The position numbers and the translations under genes were made by a program. The notes under the pieces were generated by a model. The model did no database searches. It was not told where the DNA came from and saw nothing but the letters and a program-made list of their open reading frames with translations. A stretch of DNA of 44,499 nucleotides from Pseudomonas sp. RIT-PI-q (GTDB lineage Bacteria > Pseudomonadota > Gammaproteobacteria > Pseudomonadales > Pseudomonadaceae): the NCBI RefSeq assembly GCF_001297125.1, contig NZ_LHPC01000041.1:1-44499 (forward strand). Direction: 5' to 3'. Of the stretch, positions 1-7,937 are shown piece after piece; the stretch's first letter is position 1, and every line of letters starts with the position of its first letter.

Positions 1-101
1 GGAAAACCAGCACCGTCTATGACGAAAAGGCTTACTTGCAGGCATTAACGCGGCGTGGATCAACGCTGGTAGTGGCGCCGATGGAGGTGGTCACAGGTTG
101 A
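1..101 (+). CDS. C-terminal end of an unidentified protein (5' end outside window)
   Basis: The frame beginning at base 3 is open from the window edge to a TGA at 99-101 and encodes about 32 residues ending in APMEVVTG. Its composition looks like coding sequence, and a repeat-rich gap follows directly, as expected just after a gene end. The fragment is too short for me to assign a family. It converges on the leftward flippase-like gene, so it is not part of that operon. A chance open frame cannot be excluded. Confidence 0.45.
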   Translation, partial: KTSTVYDEKAYLQALTRRGSTLVVAPMEVVTG

Positions 102-192
102 CGGACAGGCTCAGGGCGTGAGGGGGCGGTGCATCAAGATCAAAAGCACGGCGGCCTGCAGGCCGGCCTGATTTCAAGGCAATGCATTCCCC

Positions 193-296
193 CTGTAGGA
201 GCGAGCTTGCTCGCGAAGAACATCAATGATGGCGCGTTTCAGCAGGATAAACGCGGTGCCTATGATTCCATCGCGAGCAAGCTAGCTCCTACAGGG
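193..296. repeat. REPIN (GCGAGCTTGCTCGCGA subtype), two inverted REPs
   Basis: Two REP units face each other: GTAGGAGCGAGCTTGCTCGC at 195-214 and its near reverse complement at 271-293, with a central spacer that includes GGATAAACGCGGTGCC. The same arrangement and a related spacer recur at 22118-22216, so this is a dispersed copy of one element and not a local hairpin. It lies in the roughly 350-base gap between two convergent genes. Confidence 0.85.
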
Positions 297-334
297 GATC
301 GGCGTGATACAAATAGATGGGCACACACGGTCAA

Positions 335-370
335 TGTAGGAGCTGCCGAAGGCTGCGATCTTTTGATCTT
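335..370 (+). repeat. Single REP unit (GCTGCCGAAGGCTGCGATC subtype)
   Basis: The unit TGTAGGAGCTGCCGAAGGC continues into TGCGATCTTTT. It can fold as GC-T-GCC, loop GAA, GGC-T-GC. The same unit occurs as an inverted doublet at 38390-38467. Here there is one copy only. Apart from this and the neighbouring REPIN, I see no gene in 102-450. Confidence 0.75.
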
Positions 371-450
371 GCCGTTGCTTTGCTTTGCTTCGGCTTTAGC
401 AGCCGTTACCGCAGCAACGGATATGTACACGGTCAAAAAAGCTCCCGCCC

Positions 451-1446
451 CTAAGCCTGCTTAAACCTCAACAACTTCTTCAACAGCGGCCGCCCCAGCA
501 TCAGCAAAAACACCGGCCCCCCCACCAGCAAATAAAAGTAATACGTCACCGCCCGCCAAATCAGAATCGCCGCCGCGGCCGTCGATTTCCCCACCATCGG
601 CGCCAACAACGCCGCTGAAGTCAACTCCGCCGCCCCAGCACCTCCGGGCAACAGACTGAATTGCCCCGCACTCAGCGAAAGCATCTGAATCAGAAAACTC
701 CAGGCCCACTGCAAATCCGCGCCGAGCCCCCGCAACGCCAGATACAGCACGCTGTAACGCAAAATCCAATGCAGACAGGTCAAGGCAAACACCGTGATCA
801 ATGTCTGAAAGGGCAACTTCAACGTGTCAGTAAACGCCGCTAAAAAATGCAGGAGCTTTCGCGCCCAGCGCAGTCGGGTGGTGGCTTTGACATTGAGGCG
901 AACCAGCAACCGACCGCTCAGGCGAATCAGCAAGCGGTGGTAGCGGGCCACCACCACGCAACTGAACAACCCACCGAACATCGAAATCGCACTCACCATC
1001 AACAGCCACTCCATGCGCTGGCTGAGGTGCTGAAACAGCGCATAAATCAGGATCCCGCTCAGCGCGCAGAGAAAAAACAGCAAATCGCTCAACTGATCCA
1101 TGGCGAACACCGCGCTGCCCCTGGCCGGACGCACCCCCTGACGGGCCAGCAGCGCCATGATGGTCAGCGGTCCGCCACTGCCACCGGGCGTGGCGCAGTA
1201 AGCGAACTCGGCAGCCATCACCACGCCGAGGCTTTTGATCCGGCCCACCTTGTCGCGCTGATCCCCTAACAACAGACGCAGGCGCATGGTGTTCAGCACC
1301 CAGCACAACAGGATCATGGCGAACATGATCAGCAGCCATCCCATCGGAAATTTGCCCAACCGAGACCAGGTTTCACCACCACCCAGCAACGAAGGAATCA
1401 GCACCGCGGCGAGCAGCGCGACGAGCAGCAGAATCCCGCGACTCAT
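451..1446 (-). CDS. UPF0104 / lysylphosphatidylglycerol-synthase-TM (flippase-like) membrane protein
   Basis: A polytopic inner-membrane protein of 331 residues. It opens with a hydrophobic helix (about residues 4-22) and has roughly eight membrane segments, with a Gly-rich segment (CATPGGSGGPLTIMALLARQ) near residue 90 and LLPGGAGAAELT in the C-terminal half. These are typical of the UPF0104 family, which is related to the N-terminal flippase half of MprF. The soluble aminoacyl-transfer domain of MprF is absent. I chose the ATG at 1444-1446 because it overlaps the stop of the upstream DUF2334 gene by four bases (ATGA), indicating translational coupling. The frame is open further upstream, but that part shadows the neighbour. 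As the last gene of a glycosyltransferase operon it probably moves a lipid or lipid-linked sugar; that is inference. Confidence 0.85.
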   Translation of the reverse strand: MSRGILLLVALLAAVLIPSLLGGGETWSRLGKFPMGWLLIMFAMILLCWVLNTMRLRLLLGDQRDKVGRIKSLGVVMAAEFAYCATPGGSGGPLTIMALLARQGVRPARGSAVFAMDQLSDLLFFLCALSGILIYALFQHLSQRMEWLLMVSAISMFGGLFSCVVVARYHRLLIRLSGRLLVRLNVKATTRLRWARKLLHFLAAFTDTLKLPFQTLITVFALTCLHWILRYSVLYLALRGLGADLQWAWSFLIQMLSLSAGQFSLLPGGAGAAELTSAALLAPMVGKSTAAAAILIWRAVTYYFYLLVGGPVFLLMLGRPLLKKLLRFKQA

Positions 1447-2207
1447 GCGGCGCGACCGATACGGTCGGATTGCTGCGCCAGCCAGTGGGCCTTGGTCATT
1501 GGTACACGGCCCTGGTCGAGCAAGCGTTTCAAGGTATTCAGCCAGTAAGTGCGCGAGAACGCGTGGCGCATGTCGACCGGGTGCAGGCCGAGGCGAATCA
1601 CCGGCGCCTGCCGCCAGCGTTGTTCGCGCTGATCGCTGACCAGCTTCGACAACCCCCGACGCCAGGCGCTGCGTGCGCTCCACACCAGGCCCGGGGCATC
1701 GATCGCGGTGAAATCCGGCAGGCGATACAGGTGCTGTGGATCACTGGTATAGCTCAGCGGCAATTGGCGCAGGGCCTGGCGTGTGCCTTCGCTCATCAAC
1801 CAGGCCGGGGCGACGAAGCCATGAAGCGGCCAGTTGTAACGCTGGAACACGTCGATGCCGGCGCTCAGGCGAGCGAGGGCGGCGTGTTGTGACAGGCTGT
1901 AAAACTCGCCTTCGTGGGTGTAGATCCGGCGCATGAACCAGTCTCGGGGATTGTCGGGGGCCGCGTCTTCATCGCAGTGAAAGTAGCCGTGCAGCGCCAA
2001 TTCGTCACCTCGGGCAATACGGCTGGTGAGCCAGCGTCGAAATCGTGGATGGGCCTCCAGGTCGTTGTGCTTGTGAAAATCCGGAACCACCAGCCAGGTC
2101 ATCGGCACCTCGCCCAAGGCGTCGACCGCTTCGACGAAGGGTTGGTAATCGCCCCAGGTTTGTGGCGCGACATCATGCAGTACCAGTAACAGGCTGGGCG
2201 CGTTCAT
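1443..2207 (-). CDS. DUF2334 polysaccharide-deacetylase-like protein
   Basis: A soluble protein of 254 residues of the DUF2334 family, a branch of the NodB-like carbohydrate esterases. Visible family signatures are LLVLHDVAPQTW at the N-terminus (the HD pair at residues 11-12 is a likely metal-binding site), ELALHGYFHCDED in the first half, and LGLHPVDMRHAFSRTYW near the C-terminus. I see no signal peptide, so it probably acts in the cytoplasm. The start MNAPSLLL at 2207 lies just past the stop of the glycosyltransferase gene; an ATG four codons earlier (2219, MVEP) would overlap that stop and is an alternative. The 3' end overlaps the flippase-like gene by four bases. A role trimming acyl or acetyl groups from a glycolipid made by its neighbour is inference. 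Confidence 0.82.
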   Translation of the reverse strand: MNAPSLLLVLHDVAPQTWGDYQPFVEAVDALGEVPMTWLVVPDFHKHNDLEAHPRFRRWLTSRIARGDELALHGYFHCDEDAAPDNPRDWFMRRIYTHEGEFYSLSQHAALARLSAGIDVFQRYNWPLHGFVAPAWLMSEGTRQALRQLPLSYTSDPQHLYRLPDFTAIDAPGLVWSARSAWRRGLSKLVSDQREQRWRQAPVIRLGLHPVDMRHAFSRTYWLNTLKRLLDQGRVPMTKAHWLAQQSDRIGRAA

Positions 2208-2211
2208 GGGC

Positions 2212-3333
2212 TCAACCATTGGCCGCCAGCGGCCATTGGCTGCCGAGCACGGCGTGATAGTGGCCCAACAGGCTGTTGACCACCGTGTCCCAGGCGTAAT
2301 GCTGCTCGACATGGCTGCGCGCCTGTTTGCCCCGCACAGCGCTGCCCGAGCTGAACAACTCGCGTACGGCGTTGGCCATTGCCATTGAATCGTTCGGCGC
2401 GCAAAGCAAGCCGCAGTGTTCGCTGACGATTTCCTGAAAAGCCCCGGCCGCCACGGCCACCACCGGAATGCCGCTGGCCATGGCTTCGAGGATCACCAGG
2501 CCGAAGGTTTCCTGATCGCCGGCATGCAGCAGCGCATCGGCGCTGGCCATCAATCGCGCGACTTGCGTCGCCGGGCAGAACTCATCGATCACGGTGACAT
2601 TGTCCGGCACCAGGGCCGGCATCGACGAACCCACCAGTAGCAAGTGATAGCGCCGGCCCAGGCGTTTCATGCAGTCGAGCAGGACCGGCAGGTTTTTTTC
2701 CTTGGAGCCGCGTCCGGCGAAGATCAACAGGTGCGTGTTTTCATCGATGCCCAGTTCGGCCCGCAGGCCTGTGTCTCGTGCGCTGGGATTGAAGGTTTGC
2801 AAGTCGACGCCCAGCGGCTGTACGAAAACGTTCTTCACCCCAAGGCCAACCAGTTTGTCGACCATGACCTGGCTCGGCGCCAACACCCGGTCGAAGTTGC
2901 CATAGAGTTTGCTGACATAGGCTTCGACATTGGGGGTGACCCAATTGCCCATGCGATTGCTGACCAGCAAGGGCAAGTCCGAGTGATAGAAGCCGATCAC
3001 CGGCACATCGAGTTGCCGCCGGGCATCCAGGGCTGCCCATGCGGTGAGATAAGGGTCGCCGACTTCGATCAGGTCGGGCTGCAAATCCTGCAGGACATTG
3101 CGCCAAGGCGCGAGACGGAGAGGGAAGCGATAACCCTTGCCGAAGGGCAGGGCGGGGGCCGGAACCGTGTAGATGCCATCTTCTTCGCCTAAAGACGACC
3201 CAGGGATCAGAAGACTATGGCGAATGCCTGGCTTGATGCCGAGGCGACGGTGTTTTGCATCCAGATAAGTGCGCACGCCACCGCTGGCAGGGGCGTAGAA
3301 CATGGTTATGTCAGCGATATGCACGATGAACAT
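2212..3333 (-). CDS. GT4-family glycosyltransferase
   Basis: A retaining glycosyltransferase of the GT-B fold (family GT4), 373 residues. The N-terminal acceptor domain starts FYAPASGGVRTYLDAKH, with the usual Gly-Gly-rich loop. The C-terminal nucleotide-sugar domain has LLIFAGRGSKEKNLPVLLD and the GT4 E-x7-E signature (ETFGLVILEAMASGIPVVA). No signal peptide or membrane segment is visible, so it probably works at the inner face of the membrane. GGAGGG sits immediately before the ATG at 3331-3333, which is very close; a GTG three codons in (3324, giving VHIADITMF) has better spacing and may be the true start. It is first in an operon with DUF2334 and flippase-like genes. Donor and acceptor cannot be told from the sequence. 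Confidence 0.88.
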   Translation of the reverse strand: MFIVHIADITMFYAPASGGVRTYLDAKHRRLGIKPGIRHSLLIPGSSLGEEDGIYTVPAPALPFGKGYRFPLRLAPWRNVLQDLQPDLIEVGDPYLTAWAALDARRQLDVPVIGFYHSDLPLLVSNRMGNWVTPNVEAYVSKLYGNFDRVLAPSQVMVDKLVGLGVKNVFVQPLGVDLQTFNPSARDTGLRAELGIDENTHLLIFAGRGSKEKNLPVLLDCMKRLGRRYHLLLVGSSMPALVPDNVTVIDEFCPATQVARLMASADALLHAGDQETFGLVILEAMASGIPVVAVAAGAFQEIVSEHCGLLCAPNDSMAMANAVRELFSSGSAVRGKQARSHVEQHYAWDTVVNSLLGHYHAVLGSQWPLAANG

Positions 3334-3440
3334 CCCTCCGGTCCGTTGTTCTCCCTTGGTTGACCTTTATGAAGAATAGATGTTCGGTTGGGGTTTTGTG
3401 GCGGGGTGTCAGTGAGGTTTCGTGGTGTTTGGCAGTCAGC

Positions 3441-3512
3441 CTTCGCGGGCAAGCCTCGCTCCTACAGGGGACGATGTGAATCTGTAGGAGCGAGGCTTGC
3501 CCGCGAAGAGGC
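3441..3512. repeat. REPIN (GCGAGGCTTGCCCGCGAAG subtype)
   Basis: CTTCGCGGGCAAGCCTCGCT at 3441-3460 is followed by CCTACAGG, a 13-base spacer and the exact reverse complement from 3482. The two REPs can pair along their whole length. The doublet lies between the glycosyltransferase operon start and the end of the chemoreceptor gene, both leftward. Copies of the same subtype are at 7088-7164 and 42259-42333. Confidence 0.9.
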
Positions 3513-3523
3513 CCGTTCAGACG

Positions 3524-5413
3524 CTAAATACGGAAACTGCCTACCAGCTGCGTCAACCGCGCCGCCTGCTGCTCCAGATCCGAGCACGCCCGCAACGTCG
3601 ATTGCAGGTTTTCCACCCCTTCCTGATTCAGTGTATTGATCTCGGTAATGTCGACGTTGATCGATTCCACCACGGCATGCTGCTCCTCGGTCGCAGTGGC
3701 CACCGACTGGTTCATCCCGTCAATCTCCCCAATACGCAAAGTCACGCTGTTCAGGCGTTCGCCGGCCAGGTTGGCGATTTCCACACTGTCCTGACTGTGG
3801 CGCTGACTGTCGCTCATGGTGCTGACGGATTCACGGGCGCCCACTTGCAGCTCCTCGATCATCGTCTGCACCTGTTGCGCCGACTCTTGAGTACGGTGCG
3901 CCAGGTTGCGCACTTCATCGGCGACCACGGCAAAACCGCGTCCGGCTTCACCGGCGCGGGCCGCTTCGATAGCCGCGTTGAGTGCCAGCAGGTTGGTTTG
4001 CTGGGAGATGCTGGTGATGACTTCGAGAATCTGCCCGATGTTCACGGTTTTGCTGTTCAGCGATTCGATGTTGCTGCTCGAAGCGCTGAGCATGCTCGAC
4101 AGTTGATTCATCGCCGCAATGCTACGATCCACCACTTGTTGGCCATCTTCGGCCAAGTTGCGGGCATCACTGGCCTGACTCGACGCCTGAGCGGCGTTGC
4201 GCGCGATTTCCTGGGCGGCGGCGCCGAGCTGGTTGATCGCTGCGGCGACGCTGCTGGTGCGCGAGGCCTGTTGGTCGGAGTTGAACATCGACGAGTTCGA
4301 AGCGGCCACGACCCGCAAGGCCACCTCGTTGACTTGCCCGGTCGCCGACGATACTTCGCGGATCGATGCGTGAATGCGCTCGACGAAACGGTTGAATGCA
4401 GTACCGAGGATGCCGAATTCGTCGTTGTTCTGAATGGTCAGGCGTTTTGTCAGGTCGCCTTCACCGTCAGCGATGTCGGCCATCGCCCGAGTCATGACGT
4501 GCAACGGCTGGATCAGGATGCGGATCAGCATGCCCAGCAGGGCAATGATGATGGCCACGGCGATGATCGTCGCAACGACCGCCGAGGCGCGGAATTCGCT
4601 GAGCATGGAGAACGCTTTGCCCTTGTCCACCGACAGACCGATGTACCAGTTGACCGAGGACAGGCCTTTGATTGGCGTAAAGGTCACGATGCGCGTCTTG
4701 CCATCGACGTCTACTTCACTGAAATCGCTGCTGATGCGCGGGGTGTTTTTCGGATACGCCTCGCTCAAGGATTTCATGACCAGTGCTTTGTCCGGGTGCA
4801 CCAGGATTTTGCCGTCGGCGCTGACCAGGAAGGCATAGCCCATGCCGTCGAAGTCCAGTGCGTTGAGGCTGTCGGTGATGGCCTGCAAGCTCAGGTCACC
4901 CCCGACCACGCCGATGTTCTGACCGTCCTTGAGCACGCTGTTAACGATGGAAATCACCAACTGGCCAGACGCCAGGTCGATGTAGGGTTCGGTGAGGGCA
5001 GAACCGCTGGTGCTTTGCGCGCTCTTGTACCAGGGGCGGGCACGCGGGTCATAACCGTCGGGCATCTTGCTGTCCGGGCGGATGATGAAGCTGCCATCCT
5101 TGTTACCCAGGTAGGCGCCCATAAAGGTTGACGACACGGCCTTCTGTTCCAGCAGGTTGGAGACGTTGGCTTTCTCTGCGTTCAACGCAACGGTTTGCGA
5201 CAGGTTTTCGATCAGCAGGCTGCGCCCGGCCAGCCAGGTTTGAATGTTTTTGGCGGTGACGTTACCCATTTCTTGCAGGTAATTGTCGAGGTCGCGGCGT
5301 ATCGCATTGCGCTGCAGATAGTCGTTGTACAGGGTAAACGAGGCGAAGGCGGCAATAACGATGAGGGCGGCGGCAAGCAGGATTTTATGGCTGAAGCGCA
5401 GATTTTTGTTCAT
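3524..5413 (-). CDS. Methyl-accepting chemotaxis protein, dCACHE amino-acid-sensor type (Cta/Pct-like)
   Basis: A transmembrane chemoreceptor of 629 residues that feeds the CheA/CheY flagellar pathway. Order: TM1 (about 11-30), periplasmic double-CACHE sensor (about 40-275), TM2 (about 276-300), HAMP (about 301-352), then the coiled-coil signalling domain with its hairpin tip near 464-505 (EVITSISQQTNLLALNAAIE). The sensor carries the residues of the amino-acid-binding CACHE motif: Y121, R126, W128 and Y129 (YDPRARPWY), Y144 and D146 (PYID), and D173. The N-terminus NLRFSHKILLAAALIVIAAF resembles P. fluorescens CtaA/B/C and P. aeruginosa PctA/B/C, known amino-acid receptors. There is no C-terminal CheR-tethering pentapeptide. 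The exact ligand set cannot be read from the sequence. Confidence 0.93.
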   Translation of the reverse strand: MNKNLRFSHKILLAAALIVIAAFASFTLYNDYLQRNAIRRDLDNYLQEMGNVTAKNIQTWLAGRSLLIENLSQTVALNAEKANVSNLLEQKAVSSTFMGAYLGNKDGSFIIRPDSKMPDGYDPRARPWYKSAQSTSGSALTEPYIDLASGQLVISIVNSVLKDGQNIGVVGGDLSLQAITDSLNALDFDGMGYAFLVSADGKILVHPDKALVMKSLSEAYPKNTPRISSDFSEVDVDGKTRIVTFTPIKGLSSVNWYIGLSVDKGKAFSMLSEFRASAVVATIIAVAIIIALLGMLIRILIQPLHVMTRAMADIADGEGDLTKRLTIQNNDEFGILGTAFNRFVERIHASIREVSSATGQVNEVALRVVAASNSSMFNSDQQASRTSSVAAAINQLGAAAQEIARNAAQASSQASDARNLAEDGQQVVDRSIAAMNQLSSMLSASSSNIESLNSKTVNIGQILEVITSISQQTNLLALNAAIEAARAGEAGRGFAVVADEVRNLAHRTQESAQQVQTMIEELQVGARESVSTMSDSQRHSQDSVEIANLAGERLNSVTLRIGEIDGMNQSVATATEEQHAVVESINVDITEINTLNQEGVENLQSTLRACSDLEQQAARLTQLVGSFRI

Positions 5414-5447
5414 GGCTTGGGGTTCCGCTAAGGTCTTAATGTCCAGG

Positions 5448-5469
5448 GCGTGCTTTTATAAAGGCACGC
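5448..5469. promoter_or_regulatory. 22-bp near-perfect dyad in the chemoreceptor promoter region
   Basis: GCGTGCTTTTA is followed directly by TAAAGGCACGC, an 11 + 11 base inverted repeat with one mismatch. It is centred about 45 bases upstream of the chemoreceptor start. Read leftward it contains TATAAA, which could serve as a -10 element. It may be an operator over the promoter or a hairpin in the leader; the sequence does not decide. No other clear signal is seen between 5414 and 5574. Confidence 0.4.
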
Positions 5470-5574
5470 AAAACGGGCAGTGTTGAAAGCAAGCTGATAT
5501 TTCCGTCCTCTCCTTAGGGAATTACCGACGCTATTCAGTTTTTGATATCGGCCGTGAACGATCAAAGATTAACC

Positions 5575-7074
5575 ATGGGTGACAAAATGCCTGACTCATT
5601 GCAACTCGTTATCGGTGCCGATCTCGCGGGACAACCGATTGCCCAGGCCATGCGCCTGGCCAACCGTCATGGTTTGGTTGCGGGCGCTACCGGGACCGGT
5701 AAAACCGTCACCCTGCAACGGCTGGCCGAAGCGTTCAGCGATGCCGGCGTGGCGGTGTTCGCCGCCGATATCAAAGGTGACCTGTGTGGCCTGGGCGCCG
5801 CTGGCAACCCTCAAGGCAAGGTCGCCGAGCGGATCGCCGGGATGCCCTGGCTGAACCATAAGCCTCAGGCGTATCCGGTCACGCTGTGGGACATTCACGG
5901 TCAGTCCGGTCATCCATTGCGCACGACCTTGAGTGAAATGGGCCCGTTGTTGATTGGCGCCCTGCTGGAACTGACCGACAGTCAGCAGTCGGCGCTGTAC
6001 GCCGCGTTCAAGGTCGCCGACCGCGAAGGGTTGTTGCTGCTCGACCTCAAGGATTTGAAGGCACTGCTCAATCACCTGCGTGATAACCCCGAAGTGCTCG
6101 GGGACGACGCCGCGCTGATGACCACCGGTTCCAGCCAGGCGCTGTTGCGCCGGCTGGCGACCCTGGAACAGCAGGGCGCCGAAGCGTTGTTTGGCGAGCC
6201 GGCGCTGCAACTCGAAGACATTTTGCAACCGACGGCCGATGGCCGCGGGCGCATTCACTTGCTCGATGCCAGTCGTCTGGTCCACGAAGCGCCGAAGGTC
6301 TACGCGACGTTCCTGCTGTGGCTGTTGGCCGAACTGTTTGAGCAGCTGCCGGAGCGCGGCGATTCCGACAAACCGCTGCTGGCGCTGTTTTTCGACGAGG
6401 CGCATTTGCTGTTCGCCGACACGCCCAAGGCGTTGCAGGATCGTCTTGAGCAGGTGGTGCGGCTGATTCGCTCGAAAGGTGTGGGCGTGTATTTCGTCAC
6501 TCAATCGCCGGGCGACTTGCCGGATGACGTGCTGGCTCAACTGGGTTTGCGTATCCAGCATGGTTTGCGCGCATTCACCGCCAAGGAGCAGAAGTCCCTG
6601 CGAGCGGTTGCCGAGGGTTTCCGCCCGAATCCGGCATTTGACGCCTTGTCGGTGCTGACCGAGCTGGGGATCGGCGAGGCACTGGTCGGTACTTTGCAGG
6701 ACAAAGGCACACCGGAGATGGTCCAGCGCGTGTTGGTCGCACCGCCGCAGTCGCGGATCGGGCCGTTGACCGAGACTGAACGCACGATGTTGATCGCGGG
6801 TTCGCCATTCAAGGGGCGGTATGACAAACCGATCGATCGCGAATCGGCCTATGAAGTGCTGATGAGTCGTAAAGGCCTGGCGCCGGAGGCTGAAGCGGCG
6901 CCGGGTAAGCCTGCGCCAGAAGAACCGAGCTTCACCGACAAGGCCGGGGAATTCCTCGGCACAGCGGCAGGGCAGGCACTGAAATCAGCCATGCGACAGG
7001 CGGCCAATCAATTGGGCCGACAGTTGGTGCGTGGTTTGATGGGCTCATTATTAGGCGGCAGTAAGCGCCGCTGA
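5575..7074 (+). CDS. HerA/YjgR-like ATPase (DUF853 helicase-like protein)
   Basis: A P-loop ATPase of about 499 residues from the HerA/FtsK superfamily, DUF853 branch (E. coli YjgR type). Numbered from the ATG at 5575: Walker A GATGTGKT at 37-44, Walker B LLALFFDEAHLLFAD around 270-282, and the following SKGVGVYFVTQSPGDLPDDV block that carries the sensor Gln. The C-terminal third (Pro/Glu-rich, then a Gly/Ala-rich helix and LMGSLLGGSKRR) is the usual tail. Function in the cell is not established for the family. The start is uncertain: ATGs at 5575 and 5587 are both possible, neither with a strong ribosome site, and GTG/TTG codons lie further upstream in frame. It is a single gene, followed by a REPIN and the convergent dciA. 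Confidence 0.85.
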   Translation: MGDKMPDSLQLVIGADLAGQPIAQAMRLANRHGLVAGATGTGKTVTLQRLAEAFSDAGVAVFAADIKGDLCGLGAAGNPQGKVAERIAGMPWLNHKPQAYPVTLWDIHGQSGHPLRTTLSEMGPLLIGALLELTDSQQSALYAAFKVADREGLLLLDLKDLKALLNHLRDNPEVLGDDAALMTTGSSQALLRRLATLEQQGAEALFGEPALQLEDILQPTADGRGRIHLLDASRLVHEAPKVYATFLLWLLAELFEQLPERGDSDKPLLALFFDEAHLLFADTPKALQDRLEQVVRLIRSKGVGVYFVTQSPGDLPDDVLAQLGLRIQHGLRAFTAKEQKSLRAVAEGFRPNPAFDALSVLTELGIGEALVGTLQDKGTPEMVQRVLVAPPQSRIGPLTETERTMLIAGSPFKGRYDKPIDRESAYEVLMSRKGLAPEAEAAPGKPAPEEPSFTDKAGEFLGTAAGQALKSAMRQAANQLGRQLVRGLMGSLLGGSKRR

Positions 7075-7087
7075 AACGCACTTGAAG

Positions 7088-7164
7088 GGTAGGAGCGAGG
7101 CTTGCCCGCGAAGAGGCCCTTGAAATCGCCAAAAGCTTCGCGGGCAAGCCTCGCTCCTACAGGG
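7088..7164. repeat. REPIN (GCGAGGCTTGCCCGCGAAG subtype)
   Basis: GTAGGAGCGAGGCTTGCCCG starts at 7089 and its reverse complement ends near 7162, with a short spacer. It lies in the gap between the convergent ATPase gene and dciA. It is the same subtype as 3441-3512 and 42259-42333. Its hairpins could also limit read-through between the two genes. Confidence 0.9.
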
Positions 7165-7174
7165 ATGGGGGACT

Positions 7175-7630
7175 TCAGGTTTTGGGTTTGGCATGCGCCG
7201 CAAGGCGTTCGAGCGCCGCCCGCAGATTCGGATCGCTGATGCCATCGGCCGTGGCCTGAATGGTCGCGCCCGCATCCGTCGACAGGCTGATGGTGTGCCC
7301 GGTCGCGCCCTGCTGAACGGTCGGTGGTTGCACCTTGAACAGAATCCGCGTCTGACTGGCGAACTCATCGAACATCTGCAGTTGCCGTTGCAGGCGCTTT
7401 TGCTGGTAACGCAGGCGGGTGGCCCAATGACCGTCGGTGACGATCAGCAACAAACTGCCTTCGCGCCACGACGCCACATGGCAATGTTCGCGAGCGGCGG
7501 GCTGCAATTGGCTTTCCAGCAGACGTTGTAAATGACCCAGGCGTTGAGCGTGGCCGAAAATGGCTTTCAGCGGTTTGGCTTCGCGAAGCAGAACGGCGGG
7601 TGCTCTGGCCGTGAGAGGGCGAAATGCCAT
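7175..7630 (-). CDS. dciA: DciA, replicative helicase loader/operator (DUF721)
   Basis: A small basic protein of 151 residues. The N-terminal half (KPLKAIFGHAQRLGHLQRLLESQLQPAAREHCHVASWREGSLLLIV) is the compact KH-like DUF721 domain, which in DciA proteins binds the replicative helicase DnaB. DciA is the ancestral alternative to the phage-derived DnaC loader and was shown to matter for replication initiation in P. aeruginosa. The start MAFRPLTARAP at 7630 fits family members; the frame stays open upstream but that part looks non-coding. The C-terminal third is a variable tail. It is divergent from secA, the same arrangement as in P. aeruginosa, which supports the assignment. Confidence 0.88.
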   Translation of the reverse strand: MAFRPLTARAPAVLLREAKPLKAIFGHAQRLGHLQRLLESQLQPAAREHCHVASWREGSLLLIVTDGHWATRLRYQQKRLQRQLQMFDEFASQTRILFKVQPPTVQQGATGHTISLSTDAGATIQATADGISDPNLRAALERLAAHAKPKT

Positions 7631-7847
7631 GATCAGACACCTGAAGTAACAGAGCCGCCATGGTAGCAGAAAGCACTGGATGCGCCCGACCCATTGCTTT
7701 GCGAGCGCTTTACCCATTAAATCAACAAGTAACTTCTGCCGTGAATGGCTTGAAGTTAAGCAAAAAGCCCTTATTTTAAGTGAGCCCCGTCACAGCGCTG
7801 TGCCAGCATCGTGGAATAACGCCACTTTCCTCACCATCGTTTCCGGG

Positions 7848-7853
7848 TAGAAT
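7848..7853 (+). promoter_or_regulatory. Candidate -10 element for secA
   Basis: TAGAAT lies about 85 bases upstream of the secA ATG. A plausible but weak -35 (TTTCCT) starts at 7826. This is the best sigma-70-like match I see in the 7631-7937 gap between divergent dciA and secA. An in-frame ATG at 7872 follows but has no ribosome site. I see no SecM-like secretion-monitor gene in the gap. Confidence 0.35.
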
Positions 7854-7937
7854 GCTCGTTCGCATGCGGCCATGAGGGCTGCACGGGCGACTCACGGGGC
7901 CGCCCTCCATCCCTTTAGTGTGGAAGATCCTGCCGAT

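Noticed and set aside
129..464. A 111-codon open frame across the first REPIN
   Set aside because: Most of it is REP sequence and its translation changes character along the length. It has no ribosome site and is better explained as repeat DNA.
7872..7937. In-frame extension upstream of secA (MRAARATHG) as a longer SecA or a SecM-like leader
   Set aside because: There is no ribosome site, no signal peptide or arrest motif, and the internal ATG at 7938 gives the canonical SecA N-terminus.
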